NCBI GenBank assembly: GCA_018819665.1
Contig: JAHJOY010000181.1
Location: 1-11,935, forward strand
Source of the DNA: a bacterium
GTDB taxonomy: Bacteria > Atribacterota > Phoenicimicrobiia > Phoenicimicrobiales > Phoenicimicrobiaceae
Reading direction: 5' to 3'
DNA: 11,935 nucleotides
How positions within the stretch are numbered: position 1 is the stretch's first letter; each line of letters opens with the position of its first letter. This document shows positions 1 to 5,183 of the stretch, piece by piece. The translations under genes were made by a program, and so were the position numbers. The notes beneath the pieces were generated by a model. That model searched no databases. It was not told where the DNA came from and saw only the letters and a program-made list of their open reading frames with translations.

Positions 1-726
1 ACATATCCTTCCCTTGTCCTCTAAAACTCTAATTGCCTGATTCAACCCGGTTTCCAAGGCCTTAAGCTCCTGGTTTACTTCAATCCTGATAGCCTGAAAA
101 ACCCTGGTTGCAGGATGAATTCTCCAAGTGTGTCTCTTTTTAGTCCTGGGAAGAGACCTTACTACTAAATCAGCTAACTGTTTGGTTGTAGTAATAGCTT
201 TCTTTTTTCGTTCTGTTATAATTAAGCGGGCAATCTTCCTGGAAAATCGTTCTTCGCCATATTTTTCAAATATTTCAGCTAAATCTTTTTCGGAATAACT
301 ATTGATCAAAATATCAGCGTTAAATTCTTGAGTTAAATCCATTCGCATATCTAAATGGCTGTCTTCTTTAAAACTGAATCCTCGTTCTTTCTCTTTTAAT
401 TGGTGGAAGGACACTCCTAAATCAAAGATTATCCCCGAAACTGTTTCAATCTTTAAGTCTGATAGAATCCCTTCTATATTTTTGAAATTACCTTTAACTA
501 ATTTTACTTTATCGATATAACTTTTTAATTCTTCCTTTGCTGTTTCAATTGCCTCCGTATCCTGGTCGATGCCGATCAATAAACCATGGGGATAAATGTT
601 CTCCAAAATAGCTTTGGAGTGCCCTCCACCTCCTAAAGTGCAATCGATATAAACACCCCCTTTCTTGAAATCTAAATAATTTAAGATCTCTTTTGTTAAC
701 ACAGGAGTGTGAAAGGAATTTACCAT
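1..726 (-). CDS. rsmH: 16S rRNA (cytosine-1402 N4)-methyltransferase RsmH, 3' end cut by window
   Basis: RsmH (MraW) uses S-adenosylmethionine to methylate N4 of C1402 in the decoding centre of 16S rRNA. I translated the minus strand from the ATG at 726-724; the frame stays open for 242 codons to base 1, against roughly 300-315 for the whole family, so the C-terminus lies outside the window. The N-terminus VNSFHTPVL is the family signature, followed by the SAM-binding loop DCTLGGGGHS (residues 28-37), GIDQD (52-56) and the later family motifs FDLGVS, SHLDMRMD and HPATRVFQAIRI. The start is supported by an AAGGG ribosome binding site six bases upstream, inside the last codons of mraZ; only three bases separate the mraZ stop from this ATG. 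Both genes are therefore read from one message, probably with translational coupling, as at the head of most dcw clusters. Nothing is unusual in the visible part. Confidence 0.96.
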   Translation of the reverse strand, partial: MVNSFHTPVLTKEILNYLDFKKGGVYIDCTLGGGGHSKAILENIYPHGLLIGIDQDTEAIETAKEELKSYIDKVKLVKGNFKNIEGILSDLKIETVSGIIFDLGVSFHQLKEKERGFSFKEDSHLDMRMDLTQEFNADILINSYSEKDLAEIFEKYGEERFSRKIARLIITERKKKAITTTKQLADLVVRSLPRTKKRHTWRIHPATRVFQAIRIEVNQELKALETGLNQAIRVLEDKGRIC

Positions 727-729
727 AGA

Positions 730-1161
730 TTACCCTTCTTGCTCATATATTCTTTCGGCAATATCCTCATATGAACTTTCAACTTCTTCAAAGTATTTTT
801 GCCATACATCTTTACTCCAGATCTCTATCCTATCTAAAACCCCGATAATCATAATTTCTTTATTAATCCGGGCGTAATCTCTCAAATATTTCATAATAAT
901 GACTCTACCTTGATTATCCATAGTGCAATCAGTGGCCCGGGAAAATAGTATTCTCTTAAATGCTCGGGCATCTCTCTGGCCCAAGGGGAGCAACTTCATT
1001 TTTTCAGATAAAGTTTTCCATTCTTCAAGAGGATATACAAAAAGACAAGTATCAAGACCAAAAGTGATAATAAAATTATCGCCTAAAGATTCCCGGTATT
1101 TTGCCGGTACAATCAATCTTCCCTTTTCATCGATAGAGTGCTCATACTGTCCTAAAAACAT
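730..1161 (-). CDS. mraZ: Transcriptional regulator MraZ
   Basis: MraZ is a DNA-binding protein built of two SpoVT-AbrB-like half-domains that assembles into rings and controls the dcw operon it heads. The 143-residue product has the usual length and the usual start, MFLGQYEHSIDEKGRL. Both DxxGR signatures are present, at residues 11-15 (DEKGR) and 82-86 (DNQGR), and the second half ends in the family motif GVLDRIEIW. A proline often seen after the second DxxGR motif is a methionine here (residue 90), a minor deviation. The ATG is preceded by AAAGGAGC with a four-base spacer, a strong ribosome binding site. Upstream lie three phased MraZ boxes, so autoregulation is very likely. The next gene, three bases downstream, is rsmH. 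Identification is secure. Confidence 0.97.
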   Translation of the reverse strand: MFLGQYEHSIDEKGRLIVPAKYRESLGDNFIITFGLDTCLFVYPLEEWKTLSEKMKLLPLGQRDARAFKRILFSRATDCTMDNQGRVIIMKYLRDYARINKEIMIIGVLDRIEIWSKDVWQKYFEEVESSYEDIAERIYEQEG

Positions 1162-1182
1162 AAAAGCTCCTTTATATTATAT

Positions 1183-1213
1183 CCTCCACTTTACTCCACT
1201 TTGCTCCACTGTA
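1183..1213 (-). promoter_or_regulatory. MraZ operator: three 10-bp-phased boxes
   Basis: The heptamer CTCCACT (plus strand) occurs at 1184-1190, 1194-1200 and 1204-1210, exactly 10 bp apart. On the coding strand this reads AAAGTGG with a three-base spacer, twice, preceded by ACAGTGG. From family knowledge, MraZ of Mollicutes binds AAAGTG[T/G] boxes with three-base spacers, and other MraZ proteins bind comparable phased GTG-containing repeats. The array lies 22 bp upstream of the mraZ start, where a bound ring would cover the promoter or the transcription start. Autoregulation is inferred, not seen. Confidence 0.85.
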
Positions 1214-1236
1214 TATACTATACTACATATTTTCAA
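1208..1236 (-). promoter_or_regulatory. Candidate mraZ promoter overlapping the MraZ boxes
   Basis: On the minus strand TTGAAA (1236-1231) stands 17 bases before TACAGT (1213-1208), or 15 bases before TATACA (1215-1210). Either -10 would overlap the first MraZ box, a sensible place for repression or autoregulation. The hexamers are only moderate, so the exact start site is uncertain. Confidence 0.4.
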
Positions 1237-1260
1237 AAAATCCTCTTTTTTTTTGAAAAT
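1229..1260. repeat. Perfect 12-bp inverted repeat at the mraZ -35 region
   Basis: ATTTTCAAAAAA (1229-1240) is exactly reverse-complementary to TTTTTTGAAAAT (1249-1260), with an 8-bp centre. The inner end overlaps the candidate -35 of mraZ. It could be an operator or simply an AT-rich hairpin; nothing else identifies a binding protein. Confidence 0.5.
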
Positions 1261-1445
1261 AATTTAATTTTTTTTAAAAAAATTAGAAAATACCACATAT
1301 TTAGCGTCTTTTCTATAATAGATACACTATTTCTCAGCGTATTTTTGGGGAAAATAGAAGGGCATCCTCATTCCCTTCCTCACGGAAGGAGACTCTTCAA
1401 TGATTAAGTTAATTTTCACGATGAATATCTTGGGGAAAATAGAAT
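1261..1445. other. Gene-free spacer between the mraZ control region and the rnpB terminator
   Basis: No convincing gene is present in this AT-rich stretch. It contains a 15-bp direct repeat, TTGGGGAAAATAGAA, at 1345-1359 and 1430-1444, and two overlapping short hairpins: GAAGGG/CCCTTC (1357-1362 with 1373-1378) and CCTTCC/GGAAGG (1374-1379 with 1384-1389). On the plus strand GGAAGGAG is followed eight bases later by a 15-codon open frame (1400-1447). This is too short and too badly placed, running into the rnpB terminator, to be called a gene. Confidence 0.5.
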
Positions 1446-1485
1446 AAAAAAAGACATACAATAAAATGTTTTATTATATGTCTTT
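1446..1485 (-). terminator. Rho-independent terminator of rnpB
   Basis: The arms 1450-1466 and 1469-1485 form a 17-bp stem with a single A·C mismatch, centred on a very small loop. On the minus strand the stem is followed by a run of seven T residues (1452-1446). It lies about 18 bases past the 3' end of the RNase P RNA and isolates it from mraZ. The stem is unusually AT-rich but long. Confidence 0.82.
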
Positions 1486-1502
1486 ATATCTATTTATTTT
1501 GA

Positions 1503-1872
1503 TAAGTAGATCGTATAAGCCGAGTTCTGTCCCCTTATTAAATTATAAGGGTGGTAATCATCTATCTGGGATGTAAGTTACCTTACACCTCTAGCGACCT
1601 ACCCGAAGATTCAGCGGGCCACCACAGCTCTTCCTATTTGGTCTTGCTCCGAGTGGGGTTTACTAAGCTTATTAGTCACCTAACAACTGGTAGGCTCTTA
1701 CCCTGCCTTTTCACCTTTACTGAGTACTCAAAATTGAGTGCCCAGCTGTGTATTTTCTGTAGCACTTTCCTTAAGGTTACCCTCACTGGGGGTTACCCAG
1801 CACTCTGCCCTGTGGAGCTCGGACTTTCCTCGGAAGAAATACTATTTCTTCCGCGATTACCTGATCTACTTA
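1503..1872 (-). ncRNA. rnpB: RNase P RNA, bacterial type A
   Basis: This is the catalytic RNA of RNase P, which removes the 5' leader of precursor tRNAs. On the minus strand the terminal helix P1 is formed by AAGTAGATC (1871-1863) with GATCTACTT (1512-1504). The universal 5' block GAGGAAAGTCCGAGCTCC lies at 1831-1814 and pairs as P4 with ACAGAACTCGGCTTAT at 1530-1515. P3 is a clean hairpin at 1852-1832. The central part carries the expected GTAAACCCC, GGAGCAAG and CCAAATAGG blocks and later CGGGTAGG, matching the ancestral type A architecture rather than the Bacillus type B. Size is about 370 nt; the ends are set by P1 and may be off by a few bases. It has its own promoter and terminator. No gap is evident in the conserved core. 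Confidence 0.97.
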
Positions 1873-1896
1873 CCAAATATTCTTTTTTTCAATTTT

Positions 1897-1925
1897 AAAA
1901 TACCATTTTAATACAATAAAGTCAA
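1897..1925 (-). promoter_or_regulatory. rnpB promoter
   Basis: TTGACT (1925-1920) and TATTTT (1902-1897) on the minus strand are separated by 17 bases, a good sigma-70-type layout. The -35 lies only 10 bases past the stop codon of the upstream zinc-ribbon gene. The predicted start leaves a leader of about 20 nt before the mature 5' end of the RNA. Confidence 0.7.
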
Positions 1926-1935
1926 TTAGCTTAAG

Positions 1936-2652
1936 TTAATCTTTCCAAATTAGAATTCGGCTGCAATTGGGACAAATTATTATCTTTCGATTCTTTTTTA
2001 ATTGATAAATAGCATCACTGGGAAGATCGAGATAACAGCCTGGACATATAGAACCATCAACTTCCATAATGGCTTTTCCGCCCTTTTCTTTTCTTAAAAG
2101 TTCATATTCTTTCAAAAGACGGTCATCGGTAATTTTACTGAATATCTCTTCCCTTTTAATATTTAAAGAATTCATATTCTTTTTAATTACTGACCTTGCT
2201 AAATCCATTTCTTCTTTGCGTTTTTTAAACTCTTTCTCTTTCACTTTCAAATCTTCGTCGAGATGACCAATCGATTTATCAAGGTCTTCCATCTCTTCCA
2301 TTAAATCTAAAACATCTTCTTCAATACTATCTTTTTCTTCTTTATAATTGGCTATTACCTTCTGTATCTGTTTAAGCTCCTTGATATCAGATATTTTTCC
2401 TCCGTATAAATCTTCCTGATGTTTATTAATTTTATTAGATTTTTCAGCTAGATCCAATTCTTTTCTTTTTAATTTAATATGTAAATTCTTATAATTTTCA
2501 TTTTTATTTTTTAAACTATCTTTCATCCCCTGAATTTCTTTAGCAATCCCTTCTGTCATTAAAGGCAAATTTCTCTTCTTTTTTTCTTCCTCATTGATAT
2601 CAATATCGATTTTCTGTAATTCTAAAAGGATAGCATATTCTTCTTCTATCAA
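1936..2652 (-). CDS. Coiled-coil protein with C-terminal C4 zinc ribbon (COG1579 type)
   Basis: The 238-residue product is a long charged helical region, about residues 5-185, rich in Glu and Lys with heptad character, so probably an antiparallel coiled coil. It ends in a C4 zinc ribbon with CPGC (Cys203, Cys206) and CPNC (Cys227, Cys230). This is the layout of the COG1579/DUF164 family, predicted to bind nucleic acid but of unproven function. There is no signal peptide or membrane segment, so it should be cytoplasmic. The start is TTG, chosen because AGGAGG lies nine bases upstream and no in-frame ATG follows closely. The gene ends directly against the rnpB promoter; from general knowledge, family members also occur next to rnpB in other bacteria, which supports a conserved neighbourhood. 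A link to RNA metabolism is inference only. Confidence 0.88.
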   Translation of the reverse strand: MIEEEYAILLELQKIDIDINEEEKKKRNLPLMTEGIAKEIQGMKDSLKNKNENYKNLHIKLKRKELDLAEKSNKINKHQEDLYGGKISDIKELKQIQKVIANYKEEKDSIEEDVLDLMEEMEDLDKSIGHLDEDLKVKEKEFKKRKEEMDLARSVIKKNMNSLNIKREEIFSKITDDRLLKEYELLRKEKGGKAIMEVDGSICPGCYLDLPSDAIYQLKKNRKIIICPNCSRILIWKD

Positions 2653-2699
2653 TGACTTATTCCTCCTCTCTTCACAGTTGTAAAGCTCATTAAAACAAA

Positions 2700-2738
2700 A
2701 AAACCTTACTTCTTATTATATAAAAGAAGTAAGGTTTT
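2700..2738 (-). terminator. Rho-independent terminator downstream of the tRNA gene
   Basis: Two perfectly complementary 15-base arms, 2700-2714 and 2724-2738, flank a 9-base loop. On the minus strand the stem runs into a stretch of seven T residues and then GTTTT. It ends the transcript that carries the tRNA and separates it from the zinc-ribbon gene. Confidence 0.9.
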
Positions 2739-2743
2739 GATAA
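2715..2743 (-). promoter_or_regulatory. Candidate promoter of the zinc-ribbon gene embedded in the terminator
   Basis: On the minus strand TTATCA (2743-2738) stands 17 bases before a perfect TATAAT (2720-2715). The -10 lies in the terminator loop and the spacer is the stem itself. No other promoter is visible between the terminator and the TTG start at 2652. The hexamers are directly seen; activity is inferred. Confidence 0.45.
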
Positions 2744-2828
2744 AATTCTGGTATTTTTATATTTTTATGCTTTTTCATAAATCTTACACTGTCCATATTA
2801 TTATTAAAATTAATAATTATCAATTTTT

Positions 2829-2904
2829 TGGTGGGCCCACCTGGATTCGAACCAGGGACCGACCGGTTATGAGCCGGTTGCTCTGCCAGCTGAGCTATGG
2901 GCCC
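2829..2904 (-). tRNA. tRNA with CAT anticodon (elongator Met; Ile2 not excluded)
   Basis: The minus strand gives a complete 76-nt cloverleaf. The acceptor stem starts GGGCCCA at 2904, the D arm contains TAGCTCAGCTGG, the anticodon stem ACCGG/CCGGT encloses the loop CTCATAA, and the T arm contains GGTTCGAATCC. The 3' end is encoded as discriminator A plus CCA (down to 2829). The anticodon CAT is at 2871-2869. It is not the initiator, because the acceptor starts with a normal G-C pair and the anticodon stem lacks the three stacked G-C pairs. CAT is also used by the minor isoleucine tRNA, in which C34 is modified to lysidine, and the sequence alone does not decide between the two. It has its own promoter and terminator. 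Confidence 0.96.
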
Positions 2905-2929
2905 GTTAGCCAACATTATCTTCGTTAAA

Positions 2930-2957
2930 AGTATATCAGATATGTTTATAAAGTCAA
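2930..2957 (-). promoter_or_regulatory. Promoter of the tRNA gene
   Basis: TTGACT (2957-2952) and TATACT (2935-2930) on the minus strand are 16 bases apart, and TG one base before the -10 makes it an extended -10 promoter. Transcription would begin roughly 20 bases before the mature tRNA end. This is one of the best promoters in the window. Confidence 0.8.
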
Positions 2958-2963
2958 GAATAT

Positions 2964-2984
2964 TTGCGTATTGCGTATTGCGTA
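2964..2984. repeat. Three tandem copies of a 7-bp unit upstream of the tRNA promoter
   Basis: TTGCGTA is repeated three times without gaps at 2964-2970, 2971-2977 and 2978-2984, starting seven bases beyond the tRNA -35. It may be simple-sequence expansion; no function is evident. Confidence 0.85.
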
Positions 2985-3053
2985 TCGAGCAAATAGAAAG
3001 AAAAAACTCAGGAAAAAATACTTTAAGCAATAGAATAATCAATATTTTTAAAC

Positions 3054-4082
3054 TTATTTTAGATGCAGGCTCTTTAGCTGTCCACAGGCAGCAGAGATAT
3101 CATCACCCTTTGATATTCTTATAGTGATTGGAATTCCCCTGGCTGCCAGCTTATTTTTAAAGGATTTGACTTGAGAAATACCGGGTGCCTGCAGTAAAGA
3201 GTCGGGAGTAGGATTAAAGGTGATTAAATTTACCTTAGAATTAAATCCACCAATCAGTTTAGCTAATTTTTCTGCATAAACCAGTGAATCATTCACTCCT
3301 TTAATTAAAATATATTCAAAAGTAATCTGCCTTTTAGTTTTTTCCGCATAATTCTTGCATGCTTCTATCAGATCGGGTAAGGGATACATATTATTTACCG
3401 GCATTAGATAAGACCTTAATTTATTTTCCGAAGCATGTAGAGAAACTGATAACTCTATCTGCCAATTACGCTCTTGTAACCCTTTTATAGCAGGTATCAC
3501 CCCACAGGTAGAAATGGTAATCCTTCTTGCTCCAATATTGAAAGCATCTTTAGAATTCAATATACAAATGGCTTTTACAACATTACCATAATTATCTAAA
3601 GGCTCGCCAATACCCATAAATACAATATTATTGAGATTAGATTCAATCTTTTTCTTTACAAATAAAACTTGATTCAAAATCTCGCTAACTGTAAGGTCTC
3701 TGGTAAAACCTTTCTTACCGCTTTCACAAAACAAACAGTTATATTTACAACCAATTTGGGAAGATATACATTCAGTCACTCTTTTACCAGAAAACATAAG
3801 AACACTTTCTATTAAATTTCCATCTTCTAACTTAAATAAATATTTTTCGGTTTGGTCTTTTGATTTAGCTAAATTTACCAACCCTATCTTGCTTATGTAA
3901 AAATTTTTTTGAAGTAAATCTCTAAATGATGTTGGAAGACTCAGCATATCCCTGAAGTCTTCCATGCCTTTTTTGTAAAGAAAATCAAATAATTGAGTTG
4001 CTCTATATTTTTCAACCCCTAAATTTTTAACCTCTTCTTGAAGTTCATTTAAAGTAAAATTTTTAATATCTCTCTTCTGCAT
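3054..4082 (-). CDS. rlmN: Dual-specificity 23S rRNA/tRNA adenine-C2 methyltransferase RlmN
   Basis: RlmN is a radical-SAM enzyme that methylates C2 of A2503 in 23S rRNA and, in many bacteria, A37 of some tRNAs. The 342-residue product has the normal length. The cluster motif CxxxCxxC is at Cys112, Cys116 and Cys119 within a CISSQIGC-type block; Cys105 and Cys333 (in AACGQL) match the two catalytic cysteines of the Escherichia coli enzyme, one of which carries the methyl intermediate. FMGIGEPL (155-162) and the N-terminal helical RNA-binding region are also present. The usual FCATG after the cluster is FCESG here, and the end reads SKGDDISAACGQL rather than the common RGxDI form, so it is a somewhat divergent member. 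Cfr is less likely given the intact general RlmN pattern and housekeeping context. The ribosome binding site is weak, AAAGAGA about 13 bases before the ATG. It is probably last in the operon with the two genes upstream (gap 23 bp); I see no strong terminator after it. Confidence 0.93.
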   Translation of the reverse strand: MQKRDIKNFTLNELQEEVKNLGVEKYRATQLFDFLYKKGMEDFRDMLSLPTSFRDLLQKNFYISKIGLVNLAKSKDQTEKYLFKLEDGNLIESVLMFSGKRVTECISSQIGCKYNCLFCESGKKGFTRDLTVSEILNQVLFVKKKIESNLNNIVFMGIGEPLDNYGNVVKAICILNSKDAFNIGARRITISTCGVIPAIKGLQERNWQIELSVSLHASENKLRSYLMPVNNMYPLPDLIEACKNYAEKTKRQITFEYILIKGVNDSLVYAEKLAKLIGGFNSKVNLITFNPTPDSLLQAPGISQVKSFKNKLAARGIPITIRISKGDDISAACGQLKSLHLK

Positions 4083-4105
4083 AATATAAATTAAATCTCT
4101 TTATT

Positions 4106-5155
4106 TTATTTTTTAATTTCTCTTTTAATGTTTTCGGCAAATTCTTTTGCTTTTTGGTCTATCCCCAAGACATTCATTATTGACCCTGGGTCATTGGCAG
4201 TAGCTGTTAAAGCAAAATAGGGAGGCAGTCTGAATCCTTTGTTAATATTTAAAGCCCCTATTAACTGTTTAGCCACACAATCACTCCCTGAATTTCCGGA
4301 AACAACAATGGAAGATAGAGTTTTATCCCCAAACTCCACCCTCTTATAAAGCACAGTCATTCTGTTAATAACCGCCATAAGTTTTGCGGATATTGCATCA
4401 TTATAATTGGGGCATAGCCAGATTATACAATCAGCCTCTTCTATCGCGGGAAGAATTTCTTTTACCATAATCCCCCCATAAAAACAGCTTTTTTCTTCAC
4501 TATAATGAATACAGGTTTTATAAGAACACCCCCTGCAGTCTACCACGGTTCCATTTTCTACGTGGAATTCTCTTATATCTTCTTCGCTAAGGCTTTCTTT
4601 TACCATTTTCCAAAGCATAAGAGTGTTAGATGTCTTAAACAAACTCGAATGCAGTACAAGTATTTTCGGTCTATTAATTAATTTTAAGTTCTCCTCCGTT
4701 AATTTTTCTACTAATTCTTTAGCCTGTTCTTTGTAAATCTCTACAAGAGGCAGGTTATATGTTTTTTGCCATGTAAGAAAATTATCAAGATTATGAGTGG
4801 CTTCTACAGCTGGATGACCGGGAAATCTACATCCCATCCGATTGGTTAAAAAAACTATCTTTTGAGCGGTGCTCTTGGTAAATAATTCACTCGAACTTTG
4901 AATAATAATTACAGCTCTTGAACCTAAAAGAGAATCATCTCCTCTTTCCTTCAATTTTAGAAGCATTTCAAATAAAGGAATATTAAATCCGCATTCATCT
5001 AATTCAATAGCAAATATAATCTTTTTATTTTTGAGGACAGGGAGATCTTCGGTCGTTTTAACAATTGTTAATTGACAATTTTCTGTGGCTATTTTGACAA
5101 TCTCGGCAAAATTATCCGATATTTTTCCCGGCATAATCAAATAAATAGTTTCCAT
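4106..5155 (-). CDS. NAD(P)H-dependent FMN reductase-like flavoprotein with four-cysteine cluster
   Basis: Residues about 162-349 resemble the NADPH-dependent FMN reductase/iron-sulfur flavoprotein superfamily. A strand followed by HSSLFKTSNT (169-178) fits the FMN phosphate loop, and the segment CPNYNDAISAKLMAVINR (248-265) fits the family's 'P.Y...S..LK..iDR' motif. Between them is a compact cysteine set, Cys207, Cys210, Cys215 and Cys224, which recalls the cluster-binding cysteines of archaeal and clostridial iron-sulfur flavoproteins, although the spacing (2, 4 and 8 residues) differs. Residues 1-155 look like a second, degenerate flavodoxin-type half without a recognisable phosphate loop. 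No membrane segment is visible. AGAGGG sits nine bases before the ATG. It follows the dehydrogenase-like gene by 28 bp and precedes rlmN by 23 bp, so electron transfer linked to the dehydrogenase is plausible but unproven. Confidence 0.75.
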   Translation of the reverse strand: METIYLIMPGKISDNFAEIVKIATENCQLTIVKTTEDLPVLKNKKIIFAIELDECGFNIPLFEMLLKLKERGDDSLLGSRAVIIIQSSSELFTKSTAQKIVFLTNRMGCRFPGHPAVEATHNLDNFLTWQKTYNLPLVEIYKEQAKELVEKLTEENLKLINRPKILVLHSSLFKTSNTLMLWKMVKESLSEEDIREFHVENGTVVDCRGCSYKTCIHYSEEKSCFYGGIMVKEILPAIEEADCIIWLCPNYNDAISAKLMAVINRMTVLYKRVEFGDKTLSSIVVSGNSGSDCVAKQLIGALNINKGFRLPPYFALTATANDPGSIMNVLGIDQKAKEFAENIKREIKK

Positions 5156-5183
5156 AAAATAATTCCCTCTATCAAGATATTGT

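Noticed and set aside
1176..1181. Perfect TATAAT on the minus strand just before the mraZ ribosome binding site
   Set aside because: A start about seven bases downstream would remove the ribosome binding site, and no -35 lies at the right distance.
923..1267. Plus-strand open frame opposite mraZ
   Set aside because: It lies antisense to a clearly identified gene and has no family features or ribosome binding site.
1551..1898. Plus-strand open frame of 115 codons
   Set aside because: It is antisense to the RNase P RNA, whose conserved blocks explain the sequence.
2716..3042. Minus-strand open frame of 108 codons and a plus-strand frame over the same place
   Set aside because: Both run through the tRNA gene and its promoter; the translated tRNA accounts for the middle of each.
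3000..3053. Terminator after rlmN
   Set aside because: Only a weak AAAAATA/TATTTTT pairing with a 22-base loop is present, not enough for a call.
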